Shown here piece after piece: positions 1 through 14,395 of a DNA stretch of 64,000 nucleotides. This DNA comes from JBGVSA01 sp049840475 (GTDB lineage: Bacteria; Pseudomonadota; Gammaproteobacteria; Burkholderiales; Rhodocyclaceae). Position 1 is the stretch's first letter. Each line of letters starts with the position of its first letter. Position numbers and translations under genes: made by a program. The stretch is taken from NCBI GenBank assembly GCA_049840475.1, contig JASGKX010000001.1:496001-560000 (forward strand), read 5' to 3'. The notes under the pieces were generated by a model. The model was given only the letters and a program-made list of their open reading frames with translations, made no database searches and was not told the origin of the DNA.

Positions 1-312
1 GGACATGTAGTGAGCCACGCCTGCGTTGTTCACCAGCAGATCGATAGGCTGACTAGCACACGCTTCGGCGACGGCTTCGACGCCATCGTGGGTGGAAAGA
101 TCGGCCACCAGCGGGCGCACTTCGACGGCGGGGAAGTCGGCGACAAGTTCATCAAGCCGATCGCGGCTGCGCCCGACGGCAATCAGGTTGTAGCCGTCTG
201 CGCACAGCCGTCGCGCGAAGGCACGCCCGATACCGGACGACGCTCCGGTCACCATGGCCAGACGCAGGACCGCAACGCGGGCACCGGCGGCAGTGTTCGT
301 CGAATCGATCAT
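1..312 (-). CDS. Short-chain dehydrogenase/reductase (SDR), 5' part, runs off the window
   Basis: The minus strand reads from an ATG at 312 to the window edge without a stop, giving about 104 residues of a classical SDR. The sequence shows the Rossmann cofactor motif TGASSGIG near residues 22-29 and the NNAG motif near residue 97, in the order and spacing usual for NAD(P)H-dependent oxidoreductases of about 250 residues. The catalytic Tyr-x-x-x-Lys lies outside the window, so substrate and cofactor preference cannot be judged. An N-terminal stretch of about 18 residues precedes the first beta strand, so the true start could be slightly downstream. It is followed upstream by a short non-coding gap and then the end of uvrA on the same strand. 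Confidence 0.85.
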   Translation of the reverse strand, partial: MIDSTNTAAGARVAVLRLAMVTGASSGIGRAFARRLCADGYNLIAVGRSRDRLDELVADFPAVEVRPLVADLSTHDGVEAVAEACASQPIDLLVNNAGVAHYMS

Positions 313-462
313 GGGTAAGTCCTCCAGTTCAAGGCTCATCTACTCTCGCAGGAATGCGCCCCTGCTACCCAACGACTAGCACTCGCGTTCATCAGGCTCA
401 TGACATTGGCCCGCTCTGTCCGCTCGCGCAGGGTAACCCCACGCGAGCAGAACAGCGCGGCA

Positions 463-6127
<5,665 letters not shown>

Positions 6128-6342
6128 GGGGAGGCGTAGCGGACGAGCAAACGACGATTGTCCTATGTGGGGCCGGTCTGGCGAAAGTCCATAGCCGTCA
6201 CTCCCGGCAACATTGCTGCCGCGTGCTGCCATCCAACACGGACCGATCCTTGCGCAAAGCCCCGCAGAGCCTTATGTTCCAGCCGACGGCCATTCAGGTC
6301 GCATAGATCGATAACAAGCGGCACAACAGGGAGAGCAACACC

Positions 6343-6741
6343 ATGATGAATTTTCTTGCGAGCCGGTTCGCGCGTGTGTTGGCACGCGTCGTCCTCACGT
6401 TCGTGTTCTGGAGCGCGGCACTGGGCAAGCTGATCGGCTTCAACGAAGGCGTTGCCGAGATGGCGTATTTCGGGCTCAACCCGGCAGCGGTCTTCAACGT
6501 GGCCGTCATCGTCGTCCTGCTGGTCGGCTCGGCGCTGGTGATCTTCGATGTTCTCGCCTGGCTGGGCGCGGGCATGCTGATTGTCTTCACCGTGCTGACC
6601 ATTCCCATCGCACACAACTTCTGGGCAATGGCTGAACCTCAACGCACGGCGGAATTCCATGTATTCATCGAACACATCTCGCTGATCGGGGGCTTGATGG
6701 TGGTGGCCTGCCTGTCGGCGGTGCAGCGGCGGGCGCGATGA
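6343..6741 (+). CDS. DoxX family membrane protein
   Basis: This 132-residue protein has four hydrophobic segments and the DoxX-type beginning (RVLTFVFWSAALGKLIGF-like helix with a conserved Gly-Lys). A purine-rich Shine-Dalgarno sequence (AGGGAGAG) lies about 7 bases before the ATG. DoxX-like proteins are small inner-membrane proteins implicated in redox or thiosulfate-linked electron transfer, but the function of most bacterial members is unsettled. It is divergent from uvrA with a gap of about 215 bp that must hold both promoters, and it converges on the DUF6506-like gene across a shared hairpin at 6777-6798. Confidence 0.75.
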   Translation: MMNFLASRFARVLARVVLTFVFWSAALGKLIGFNEGVAEMAYFGLNPAAVFNVAVIVVLLVGSALVIFDVLAWLGAGMLIVFTVLTIPIAHNFWAMAEPQRTAEFHVFIEHISLIGGLMVVACLSAVQRRAR

Positions 6742-6776
6742 GGCAAGCCGTCGCATAGCCGGGGCTTTCAACGAAA

Positions 6777-6798
6777 ACGGCGACCACATGGTCGCCGT
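6777..6798. terminator. Perfect 10-bp hairpin between convergent genes
   Basis: The arms ACGGCGACCA and TGGTCGCCGT form a perfect 10-bp stem around a 2-nt centre. On the minus strand the stem is followed by TTTTCGTT, so it suits termination of the DUF6506-like gene best. It also lies downstream of doxX and could act in both directions. Confidence 0.6.
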
Positions 6799-6819
6799 CA
6801 GGAATGGCGTAATGTCGGA

Positions 6820-7128
6820 TCAGCGTTGGAACAACGCGTCGCCGCTCTTGAAGCCGAAGCCGGGGTGGGAGTCGAACCGGACGACGCCGACCGCTGCGCG
6901 CCCTTGTACCGCCTTGGCAACGATGGCTGCGCCTTCATGGCCGAAGCCGGCGCACAGTTCGATGGCTTCGACGCCTTGTTCGACCAGTTCGAGCGCTACC
7001 TCGCGCGCTTCTTCGTAGTCTTTCACGCCAACCACGGTCAGGCACACGACGGGGGTATCGACCACCGAGCGATGAGCCGTCCGGTCGACTTCGGGCGCGA
7101 CGAACAGAAATGCGGCATTGACCTTCAT
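6820..7128 (-). CDS. Small DUF6506-like protein
   Basis: This is a 102-residue cytoplasmic protein with no signal peptide or membrane helix. It begins MKVNAAFLFVAPE and contains the pattern VVGVKDYEEA, then AIELCAGFGHEGA, then GVVRFDSHPG. This resembles the DUF6506 family from memory; no enzyme function is known to me. The start at 7128 is supported by GAGGGAAG eight bases upstream. The gene sits alone between the oxidase cluster and doxX, in the place where many Burkholderiales carry a sco gene after ctaB. Confidence 0.6.
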   Translation of the reverse strand: MKVNAAFLFVAPEVDRTAHRSVVDTPVVCLTVVGVKDYEEAREVALELVEQGVEAIELCAGFGHEGAAIVAKAVQGRAAVGVVRFDSHPGFGFKSGDALFQR

Positions 7129-7266
7129 GGGACTTCCCTCTCTTCGACGAAAGTCCGCAACGCTCGCGCATGTCCACCGCACCGGGCATGCGCGAGCGCA
7201 AGGCAGCCGGATGTTCAGAAACACCCTAGAACCGGATCATCCCGCAGCGATCAGGCTGCGACCAGC

Positions 7267-8163
7267 CTAGATCAGATAGTGGTCAACCAGCAGCGCTGCA
7301 AACAGCAACGACAGGTACAGGATCGAGTACTTGAACGTACGGCGCGCCAGCGCATCGCTGTAGTCGCGGTAGAGCTTCCAGGCGTAGCCGATGAACACCG
7401 CGTTGAGCGCAACGGCTGCGACCAGATACAGCCAGCCGGACATCTGCGTGGCGAACGGCAACAGCGTCACGCCACCCAGGATCAGGCTATAGAGCAACAC
7501 TTGCAGACGGGTGTACTCGGGACCATGCGTCACCGGCAGCATGGGCAGCCCTGCGCGCTCGTATTCGCGCGTGCGGTACAGCGCCAGCGCCCAGAAATGC
7601 GGCGGTGTCCACGCGAAGATGATCAGGAACAGCAGCAGCGCGTCATGCGACACGTGGCCGGTGATCGCCGCCCAGCCGAGCACCGGCGGCATCGCACCGG
7701 AAGCGCCGCCGATCACGATGTTCTGCGGCGTGCGCGGCTTGAGGATGACCGTGTAGATGATGGCGTAGCCCACGAAGGTCGCCAGCGTCAGCCAGGCGGT
7801 GAGCGGATTGACCGCGTGATACAGCAGCGTCAGCCCCGCCCCGCCCAGCACGCCGGACAACAGCAGGGTTTCGAGCGGGCCGATTTCGCCGCGCGGCAGC
7901 GGACGTGCGCGGGTGCGCGCCATGACGCTGTCGATCTTCTGTTCAATCAGGCAGTTCACGGCCGCAGCCGCCCCCGCTACCGCACCAATGCCGAGCGTCG
8001 CCCACAGCACCGTGAGCATTGGCGGTAGTCCGTCGGGTTGCGCCAGGAACATGCCAATGACGGCGCAGAAAACGATCAGCGTGTTCACACGCAGCTTGGT
8101 CAGCGCGAGATACGCGCGCAGATGCTGGCCAATGCTCAGCCTTTCAATGGACAAGGCCTTCAT
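7267..8163 (-). CDS. ctaB: Protoheme IX farnesyltransferase (heme O synthase)
   Basis: This 298-residue polytopic membrane protein of the UbiA prenyltransferase superfamily attaches a farnesyl tail to heme b, giving heme O for the aa3 oxidase. The first Asp-rich substrate motif shows as NCLIEQKIDSVMARTRARPLP near residues 65-85 and a second conserved region near residues 130-150. About nine hydrophobic segments are visible, the usual length and layout for CtaB/CyoE. The start overlaps the ctaA stop by 4 bp (ATGA), so the two are probably translationally coupled. It is the last gene of the leftward oxidase cluster. Confidence 0.95.
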   Translation of the reverse strand: MKALSIERLSIGQHLRAYLALTKLRVNTLIVFCAVIGMFLAQPDGLPPMLTVLWATLGIGAVAGAAAAVNCLIEQKIDSVMARTRARPLPRGEIGPLETLLLSGVLGGAGLTLLYHAVNPLTAWLTLATFVGYAIIYTVILKPRTPQNIVIGGASGAMPPVLGWAAITGHVSHDALLLFLIIFAWTPPHFWALALYRTREYERAGLPMLPVTHGPEYTRLQVLLYSLILGGVTLLPFATQMSGWLYLVAAVALNAVFIGYAWKLYRDYSDALARRTFKYSILYLSLLFAALLVDHYLI

Positions 8164-9210
8164 GCCCGGACTCCTTCAGAACCTGTACCCGATGCGGCGA
8201 GGCCGTGATCGGGGCTCATGCGTTGTGCGCCCTCGACAACCGGGGTTGCACGCAAACAGTAGTTGATCGACACCATCACGATGACCAGCAACGCAGCGCC
8301 CGCGTTGTGAGCCACCGCCAGCGGCAAGGGCAGACTCAGCAGCACGTTGCCAATGCCCAGCCCGATCTGCAGCAGCACGGCAGTCGCGAGTACGGCGCCA
8401 AGCGTGCGCTCTTCGCGTTGACGCATCAGTGCCACGGCAAAACCGAGCAGGAACACGCCGACGATCACCGCGCCCACACGGTGCGTCCAGTGAATGGCCT
8501 GCAGAGCGCCAAACGGCAGACGGTCGCCATCGGCCGTCATGCCCAGCTCCCGCACGAGGTGGAAGCCATGGTCAAAGTCCATGCCCTGCGGCACCCACTG
8601 CCCGCTGCAGGTCGGCAGATCGGTACAGGCCATCGCGGCATAGTTGGTTCAACACCCAACCGCCCAGCGCAATCTGCGCCACCACCAACACCAGCCCGAT
8701 ACGCGCGGCCAACGCGCGACCGGACGACACGGCACGTCGCGTCACGCCGGATTCGGCATGCACAATCCACGTGAGAAGCCCGAGCACCGTCAGGCCACCC
8801 AACAGGTGCGAACTGACGATGGCGGGCTTGAGCAGCAAGGTCACCGTCCACTTGCCGAGCAGCCCCTGGAACACGACCACGGCAACCAGTGCGAACGGCA
8901 GCCACGGCGCAATGCGTTGTCGACGCCAGCGACGCCATGCCATCACCGCCAGCGCCACGATGAGCAGGCCCAACGTGCTAGCGATGTAGCGGTGGGTCAT
9001 TTCCTTCCACGCCTTGGGCATCGACACCCAGCCGTGTGGATCTTCCGCGTGCTTTGCCGTGATTTCTTCTTCGGCGTGCGCCGGGCTGAGCTTGCCGTAG
9101 CAGCCTGGCCAGTCGGGGCAGCCGAGGCCAGCGTCCGAAAGGCGCACGTAGGCGCCAAAAACGACCACCACGGCGGTCAGCAAGAGTGCGATGAGAGCAA
9201 GGCGGCGCAT
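8160..9210 (-). pseudogene. ctaA: Heme A synthase, split by a 1-bp insertion
   Basis: CtaA oxidises heme O to heme A in the membrane. The 5' frame (9210-8572) carries the first four helices with heme-ligand motifs THRY and SSHLLGG. The 3' frame (ending 8160) carries IHWTHRVGA and AHNAGA, the second pair of heme-ligand histidines. The frames switch at 8647-8653. Family members read GGWV-x-T-N-Y-A-A-x-A-C here, whereas this coding strand reads GTGTTGAACCAACTAT. Removing one A gives V-L-T-N-Y-A-A-M-A-C and a continuous 349-residue protein. All other features look intact, so the break is either a sequencing error or a very recent mutation. A real loss would block heme A supply for the adjacent oxidase. 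Confidence 0.92.
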
Positions 9211-9223
9211 CTTCAGAAACCTG

Positions 9224-9778
9224 TCATTTGCCCAGACTGGAGTACTTCAGCAGGCGCGATAGATCCTTGTTGAGCGCCTTGCCGTCGAGAGGGTCGTTGT
9301 AGCGGAGGACGAGATTGCCGAGCGGGTCGACCATCGCCACACGACCCGGCCCGATCTGTGCCGCCAATGCGGCGTCGTGAACACGAATGAGCTCAGAGTC
9401 GACCGATGTCTCGCCCGCGTCGTTGCCCGCAACGACCGCCACACGCGCCACGCGGTGCATCTCTTTGGCTTGCAGCGTACGGACCTGCCGCGTGAGATAA
9501 AGAGATTGCTCGCACGCGGCATCGCACACCGAAGGTATCGCCACGACCAGCACCCATTTGCCACGCAGCACCTCTGCCTGAGCGGCGGGCCATTGCACGG
9601 GCTGCGGCGGCTCGACGAGCTGTCCCTGATTCGCCAATGCCTGCGGGCGCCACAGGTAGAAGGCCGCGTACGAGGCCAGCACGGGCGCAAGGCACACCAG
9701 GAAGATCAACCACAGCGTGCGGCGCCCGGTCTTGCGGCGCACCTCACCTGTACTGTTCTGCAGCGTTGCGATGGTCAT
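9224..9778 (-). CDS. SCO-like membrane protein of the oxidase cluster
   Basis: This 184-residue protein has one N-terminal transmembrane helix (about residues 22-44) followed by a periplasmic thioredoxin-like region. It contains the segment SVCDAACEQSLYLTRQVRTL, where a C-x-x-x-C pair sits where SCO/thioredoxin proteins place their redox or copper cysteines. Homologues are standard members of Burkholderiales cox clusters between surf1 and ctaA and are annotated as hypothetical or SCO-related. A role in copper or thiol handling for CoxB is inferred from position and the C-x-x-x-C, not proven. The start overlaps the surf1 stop by 4 bp. Confidence 0.7.
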   Translation of the reverse strand: MTIATLQNSTGEVRRKTGRRTLWLIFLVCLAPVLASYAAFYLWRPQALANQGQLVEPPQPVQWPAAQAEVLRGKWVLVVAIPSVCDAACEQSLYLTRQVRTLQAKEMHRVARVAVVAGNDAGETSVDSELIRVHDAALAAQIGPGRVAMVDPLGNLVLRYNDPLDGKALNKDLSRLLKYSSLGK

Positions 9779-10494
9779 GTCTGCCTGCTACCCCCGATAG
9801 AGCCTGTTTTGAACGAGCTCTTGCGTACTGCTTTCCATCCATACCAAGCGGTCAGCCCAATCAGCACCGCCGCAAAGGCGAACCACTGAAAGGCGTAACC
9901 GCGATGTGTGTCGATGCCGAAATCCGGTCGCGGCCAATCGCGTACGAGGCCATCGCCAGCGGCGCTCTCCTGCCGCACGTATACCGGCGCCACGGGTTGC
10001 CCGATCTCCTGCGCGGCACGCGCCGGATCGATGCGTTGCCACACGCGCGGCTCGTCTTTCGACTCTCCCAGCGAGAACCCATGTGCCGGCTCCATGCCGA
10101 GCCCGGTGACGACGACCTCGCCATCCGGCGTGGGCACGACCGGCAGTTGTCTGCGATCCGAACCACCTGCAATCCAGCCGCGATCGACAATCACAATGCC
10201 CTTGCCATGATCGAGCAACAACGGCGTGAGCACATCGAAGCCGGCAACCTGATCGCGTACGCGATTGTCCAGGTACACCGTGCGCGCGTTCATCCACGTG
10301 CCCTGCAACTCGACCCGCTGCCACGGCGCGACATCGGTGGCACGGTCAACGGCGAGCGGCGATCCGGCTGCGTCGAAGCATGCCTGCAAAGCGGTTTTTT
10401 CGGCCGCGCGATGCCATTGCCATACGCCAAGCCTGGCGCACAACAACGCCATGGCAAGGCCCACGACGAGCGGCACTACGCGGCGGACGCGCAT
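9775..10494 (-). CDS. SURF1 family oxidase assembly protein
   Basis: This 239-residue protein has the SURF1 layout of an N-terminal helix (about residues 5-24), a periplasmic domain and a C-terminal helix (about residues 205-223). The conserved LGVWQWHRA-type motif after helix 1 and the YLDNRV and GWI segments in the middle are visible. SURF1 helps insert heme A into subunit I of cytochrome c oxidase. It overlaps the following SCO-like gene by 4 bp. Its promoter side faces the small rightward gene at 10569. Confidence 0.9.
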   Translation of the reverse strand: MRVRRVVPLVVGLAMALLCARLGVWQWHRAAEKTALQACFDAAGSPLAVDRATDVAPWQRVELQGTWMNARTVYLDNRVRDQVAGFDVLTPLLLDHGKGIVIVDRGWIAGGSDRRQLPVVPTPDGEVVVTGLGMEPAHGFSLGESKDEPRVWQRIDPARAAQEIGQPVAPVYVRQESAAGDGLVRDWPRPDFGIDTHRGYAFQWFAFAAVLIGLTAWYGWKAVRKSSFKTGSIGGSRQT

Positions 10495-10568
10495 ACTGGT
10501 ATTCCACCTGCGTGTGCGCGTCGCATCGGACTACACTCTCGCATCTTGTCCATTTGCGCCCGACATTC

Positions 10569-10772
10569 ATGCGCTACGTCGTCATTGCTCTGCTGGTTGC
10601 CATCTTCATCAGTCTGGCGTCCGGGCTTGTCTATCTCATTCGCGACAAGGGAGAAGGCACACGCACCGTGCGAGCGCTTACGTGGCGCGTCGGTCTGTCG
10701 GTGGTGCTGTTCATCTTGGTGGCGGTGGCCTACCGCATGGGTTGGATACATGGCCATCTGCTGGGGCGCTGA
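10569..10772 (+). CDS. Small twin-transmembrane protein (DUF2909-like)
   Basis: This 67-residue protein consists almost only of two hydrophobic helices (about residues 3-22 and 43-60) joined by a charged loop with RDKGEG. It matches in size and layout the twin-transmembrane DUF2909 proteins found on the opposite strand between coxC and surf1 in Burkholderiales oxidase clusters. Its function is unknown; an accessory role in oxidase biogenesis is inferred from position. The start ATG at 10569 was chosen because the hydrophobic helix begins there. Confidence 0.75.
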   Translation: MRYVVIALLVAIFISLASGLVYLIRDKGEGTRTVRALTWRVGLSVVLFILVAVAYRMGWIHGHLLGR

Positions 10773-10854
10773 TTATCTCAGATGCCGCCCGTTTTTCTCC
10801 CAAGAATCCATTTATCGGCCAATTAGGTAGCCCCTATCGGCCCGCCCCCTGCCT

Positions 10855-10880
10855 TGGCTGTCGCCACATGGCGACAGCCA
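10855..10880. terminator. 12-bp perfect palindromic hairpin after coxC
   Basis: TGGCTGTCGCCA and its exact reverse complement flank a 2-nt centre, 10 bp beyond the coxC stop and about 80 bp after the DUF2909-like gene. No T-run follows on the minus strand, so it may be a transcript-end stabiliser or a factor-assisted terminator. Its design closely resembles the hairpin at 6777-6798. Confidence 0.55.
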
Positions 10881-10889
10881 TGTGTTGCA

Positions 10890-11738
10890 TTACAGGATGT
10901 AGACCACCACAAACAGCAGCAGCCATACGTAATCCACAAAGTGCCAGTACCACGCCGCAGCCTCGAAGGCGAAGTGGTGCTCGGCGGTGAAGTGGCCGCG
11001 CAACGAACGCACCAGCATCACCGTCAGCATGATCGCGCCAATGGTCACGTGCAGGCCGTGGAAGCCGGTCATCATGAAAAAGGTCGAGCCATACACGCCA
11101 GTGGTGAGCTTGAGTCCCTCGGCGTAGGCATGGTGGTATTCATACGCCTGACAGCCCAGGAAGATCGCTCCCAGCAGGATCGTCAGCGCAAGAAAAAAGT
11201 TGGTCTGTCCGTGCGCGTTCTTCTTGATGCCCCAGTGCGCGATAGTCAGCGTCACGGCTGACGTCACCAGCAGCGCGGTGTTGATCAGCGGCAGGCCGAA
11301 CCAGCCCATCTGGAGGAACTCTTCGTCCTTGTTGAACGGGCCTGCCGTCGGCCATGCAGCTTCATAGCCCGGCCAAAACAGGTGCTGCAGGTCGGTGCCG
11401 AGGTCTGGCACGGAGATGACCCGCACGTAGAACAGCACGCCGAAGAACGCCGCGAAGAACATCACCTCCGAGAAGATGAACCAGCCCATGCTCCAGCGGA
11501 AGGCACGGTCGACCTGTTTGCCGTACTTGCCCGACTGCGATTCGTGGATGACTTGCCCGAACCAGCCAAAGAGCATGTAGAGCAGCACCGCAAAGCCAAG
11601 CGCGACAATCGCCGGGCCGTGGTCGACCTTGTTCATCCACATGGCCGCACCGCTACCGAGCAACAGCAGCGCAACCGATCCGAAGATCGGATAGCGCGAC
11701 GGTTCGGGTACGAAGTACTTCTCGACAGTCTGGCTCAT
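10890..11738 (-). CDS. coxC: Cytochrome c oxidase subunit III
   Basis: This 282-residue membrane protein has seven hydrophobic segments and typical CoxIII motifs, including WSMGWFIFSEVMFF and the C-terminal GFHGLHVTIG and AWYWHFVDYVW segments. It is a structural subunit of the aa3 oxidase, next to subunit I in the complex. It lies downstream of ctaG and DUF2970 in the same direction, with a hairpin right after its stop. Confidence 0.96.
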   Translation of the reverse strand: MSQTVEKYFVPEPSRYPIFGSVALLLLGSGAAMWMNKVDHGPAIVALGFAVLLYMLFGWFGQVIHESQSGKYGKQVDRAFRWSMGWFIFSEVMFFAAFFGVLFYVRVISVPDLGTDLQHLFWPGYEAAWPTAGPFNKDEEFLQMGWFGLPLINTALLVTSAVTLTIAHWGIKKNAHGQTNFFLALTILLGAIFLGCQAYEYHHAYAEGLKLTTGVYGSTFFMMTGFHGLHVTIGAIMLTVMLVRSLRGHFTAEHHFAFEAAAWYWHFVDYVWLLLFVVVYIL

Positions 11739-11790
11739 GCTGATCCCTCTGTGTCTCGTCAGTGCTTATGTTTTTGTCATTGCCGCGACG

Positions 11791-12009
11791 TCAGGACGCC
11801 GCGTTCATCACCACCAGTTTGACCACCGCCACGATCACCAGCACGAACACCACACCGCCAACGACGCCGGCGATGATCACGTGTAGCGGCTTCAGTTGCG
11901 CCGCATCGCGCTGGTAGTCGCTCTTGCGCCGGATGCCGGCGAACGACCACAACACCGCACGGATCGTCCCCAGCAAACCCGGCGGCTTGTCCTGCGGCGC
12001 GTCGCTCAT
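11791..12009 (-). CDS. DUF2970 small membrane protein
   Basis: This 72-residue protein has an amphipathic N-terminal region (GLLGTIRAVLWSFAGIRRKSDY) followed by one long transmembrane helix (about residues 46-69). Both features are typical of DUF2970 proteins encoded between ctaG and coxC in Burkholderiales. It overlaps the ctaG stop by 4 bp, so it is probably translationally coupled. Its function is unknown; an accessory role in oxidase assembly or stability is inferred from conserved position. Confidence 0.8.
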   Translation of the reverse strand: MSDAPQDKPPGLLGTIRAVLWSFAGIRRKSDYQRDAAQLKPLHVIIAGVVGGVVFVLVIVAVVKLVVMNAAS

Positions 12010-12558
12010 CCTTCGCGGCCCTTTGTTGCGCCAGCCGTACCCGCCACCTCGAAGAAGGTGTACGACAGCGTCACCGTGTTGACCTCGCCCGGCAGCGCGC
12101 GATCGATCGTAAATACCACCGGCATGACGCGCTTTTCGCGCGGCGCCAGGGTCTGCTGCGTAAAGCAGAAGCAGTCGAGCTTCTTGAAATGCAGCCCGGC
12201 CACCTGCGGCCCATAACTCGGCACGGCCTGCCCGGTAACGGGGCGGTCGAGCGTGTTTTCCACTTCATAGTCTAACACGCACCAGTTGGCCCGGATGCAG
12301 CGTCATGCTGGTCTTGAGCGGCTTGAAGCGCCACGGCATGTCATGCGTGTTGGCGTCGAACTCCACCGTTACGATGCGCGATTCATCCACCTGCGTGTTG
12401 CGCACTTCGTCGGCGCTGTCCAGGCGATTGATGCCGGCGATCTCACAAATCTGCTTGTAGAACGGCACCAGCGCAAAGCCGAAGCCGAACATGCCGATGG
12501 CCGCGATGACCAGGCGGCGGAGCAGGCGACGGTTTTCAGCGGCGCGTTCGTTGACCAT
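12006..12558 (-). pseudogene. ctaG: Cytochrome c oxidase copper chaperone Cox11/CtaG, split by a 1-bp insertion
   Basis: CtaG delivers copper to the CuB site of subunit I. The 5' frame (start 12558, MVNERAAE) gives the N-terminal transmembrane helix and the PFYKQICE segment. The 3' frame (ending 12006) gives the copper-binding FKKLDCFCFTQQ motif and the C-terminal TLSYTFFEV strand. The frames switch at 12270-12276, where the coding strand reads GTGCGTGTTAGACTATGAAGTG. Deleting one A yields V-R-V-D-Y-E-V-E-N-T, the expected Cox11 continuity, and a 183-residue protein. The CFCF copper motif is intact. As in ctaA, the break is either artefactual or a fresh mutation. Confidence 0.92.
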
Positions 12559-12562
12559 CACG

Positions 12563-12670
12563 TCATTGTCCGAACAAAGCGATCTTGGCGATGATGCCGA
12601 CGAAGAACGCCAGCGCAATGCTGGCGAGGATCACCAGCATGCGGATATTGCGTGCGCGATTGGGTGCCAT
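12563..12670 (-). CDS. Cytochrome oxidase small assembly protein
   Basis: This is a 35-residue single-helix protein (MAPNRARNIRMLVILASI...) with a basic N-terminus and a helix at about residues 10-31. Very small proteins of this kind are encoded between coxA and ctaG in many beta-proteobacterial oxidase clusters. Start 12670 has GGAGGCCGG upstream, and the stop lies 4 bp before the ctaG start. Its exact function is not established. Confidence 0.7.
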   Translation of the reverse strand: MAPNRARNIRMLVILASIALAFFVGIIAKIALFGQ

Positions 12671-12693
12671 GCTGCCGGCCTCCATCATGTCGT

Positions 12694-14316
12694 TCAGTGA
12701 TGCGCGCCGTGTGCGACCGGATCGAACGTCGGCGGCGTCTCGAAAGTGTGGTGCGGAGCCGGAGACGGCACCGTCCACTCCAGACCTTGTGCGCCTTCCC
12801 ACGGGCTCGCTGTGGCCTTCTCGCCGCCACGAATGCACTTGATCACGATGTACAGGAAGAACACCTGCGACAGGCCGAAACCAAAGGCGCCGATGGTGGC
12901 GATCTCGTTGAAGTCCGTGAACACCGGGTTGTAGTCGGGCACGCGACGCGGCATGCCGGCCAGCCCGAGGAAGTGCATCGGGAAGAAGGTAATGTTGAAG
13001 AAGATGATCGACGCCCAGAAGTGATAGCGGCCGAGCTTTTCGTCATACATGTGCCCTGTCCACTTCGGAATCCAGTAGTACGTGCCGGCAAACAGCGCGA
13101 ACAGCGAGCCGGCCACCAGCACGTAGTGGAAGTGCGCCACCACGAAGTAAGTGTCCTGGTACTGGATGTCGGCCGGCGCGATGGCGCACATGAGGCCAGT
13201 GAAGCCGCCCATGGTGAACACGAAGATAAAGCCAACGGCGAACAACATCGGCGTCTCGAACGTCATCGAACCGCGCCACATGGTGGCGATCCAGTTGAAC
13301 ACCTTCACGCCGGTGGGCACGGCGATCAGCATGGTGGCGTACATGAAGAACAATTGCGTGGGCGCCGGCATTCCAGTGACGAACATGTGGTGCGCCCACA
13401 CCACGAACGACAGGATGGCGATCGACGCCGTGGCGTACACCATCGACGCGTAACCGAAGAGCGGCTTGCGCGCGAAAGTGGGGATGATCTGCGAAACGAT
13501 CCCGAAGGCCGGCAGAATCATGATGTACACCTCGGGGTGCCCGAAGAACCAGAACACGTGCTGGTACAACACCGGGTCACCACCGCCGGCGGCCGAGAAG
13601 AAGCTGGTGCCAAAGTGGCGGTCGGTCAGCACCATCGTCACCGCGCCAGCCAGCACCGGCATCACCGCGATCAGCAGATAGGCGGTGATCAGCCACGTCC
13701 AGGCGAACATCGGCATGCGCATGAGCGTCATGCCCGGCGCGCGCATGTTCAGAATGGTCACCACGATGTTGATGGCGCCCATGATCGACGACGCCCCCAT
13801 GATGTGGATGGCGAAGATCGCCATGTCCATGCCCATGCCCATCTGCACTGACAGCGGCGCGTAGAGCGTCCAGCCTGCGGCGGTCGCCCCGCCCGGCACG
13901 AAGAACGAACCGATGAGCAGGATCGCCGCGGGCGGCAGCAGCCAGAAGCTCCAGTTGTTCATGCGCGCGAAGGCCATGTCTGAAGCGCCCAGCATCAGCG
14001 GCAGCATCCAGTTAGCGAAGCCGACGAAGGCCGGCATGATCGCACCGAACACCATCACCAGCCCGTGCATGGTGGTGAGCTGGTTGAAGAATTCCGGATG
14101 CACCAGTTGCAGGCCGGGCTGGAAGAGTTCGCTGCGGATCGTCAGCGCCATCACCCCCCCGGACAGGAACATGATGAAGCTGAACACGAGGTACATCGTG
14201 CCGATGTCCTTGTGATTGGTGGTGGTGATCCAGCGCATCAGGCCAGTGGGGGCGTGATGATGATGGTCGTGCGCGTGCTCGTGTCCCAGGGTCGCTTCAG
14301 GGGTAACGGCGCTCAT
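12694..14316 (-). CDS. coxA: Cytochrome c oxidase subunit I
   Basis: This 540-residue, 12-helix heme-copper oxidase subunit I holds heme a, heme a3 and CuB. The CuB-ligand region shows as FWFFGHPEVYIMILPAFG, with the His-Tyr cross-link pair near residues 275-280. The VWAHHMFVTG segment follows, and the heme-ligand histidines lie in the VVAHFHYVLVAGS region. A His-rich N-terminus (HEHAHDHHHHAP) and a C-terminal His pair are present, a common feature of these genes. It is preceded by coxB and followed by the small assembly gene. Confidence 0.98.
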   Translation of the reverse strand: MSAVTPEATLGHEHAHDHHHHAPTGLMRWITTTNHKDIGTMYLVFSFIMFLSGGVMALTIRSELFQPGLQLVHPEFFNQLTTMHGLVMVFGAIMPAFVGFANWMLPLMLGASDMAFARMNNWSFWLLPPAAILLIGSFFVPGGATAAGWTLYAPLSVQMGMGMDMAIFAIHIMGASSIMGAINIVVTILNMRAPGMTLMRMPMFAWTWLITAYLLIAVMPVLAGAVTMVLTDRHFGTSFFSAAGGGDPVLYQHVFWFFGHPEVYIMILPAFGIVSQIIPTFARKPLFGYASMVYATASIAILSFVVWAHHMFVTGMPAPTQLFFMYATMLIAVPTGVKVFNWIATMWRGSMTFETPMLFAVGFIFVFTMGGFTGLMCAIAPADIQYQDTYFVVAHFHYVLVAGSLFALFAGTYYWIPKWTGHMYDEKLGRYHFWASIIFFNITFFPMHFLGLAGMPRRVPDYNPVFTDFNEIATIGAFGFGLSQVFFLYIVIKCIRGGEKATASPWEGAQGLEWTVPSPAPHHTFETPPTFDPVAHGAHH

Positions 14317-14395
14317 GTCTCAACTCCTGTCGGATTCCGTATGCCGCGCGAGTCAGCTCACACTGCTCGCGCCGATCAATCTTGGGTAGCAGCGC

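Noticed and set aside
8572..8700. Programmed ribosomal frameshift as the explanation for the split ctaA
   Set aside because: No slippery heptamer is present at GTTGAACC, and the same insertion type recurs in three unrelated genes, so programmed shifting is unlikely.
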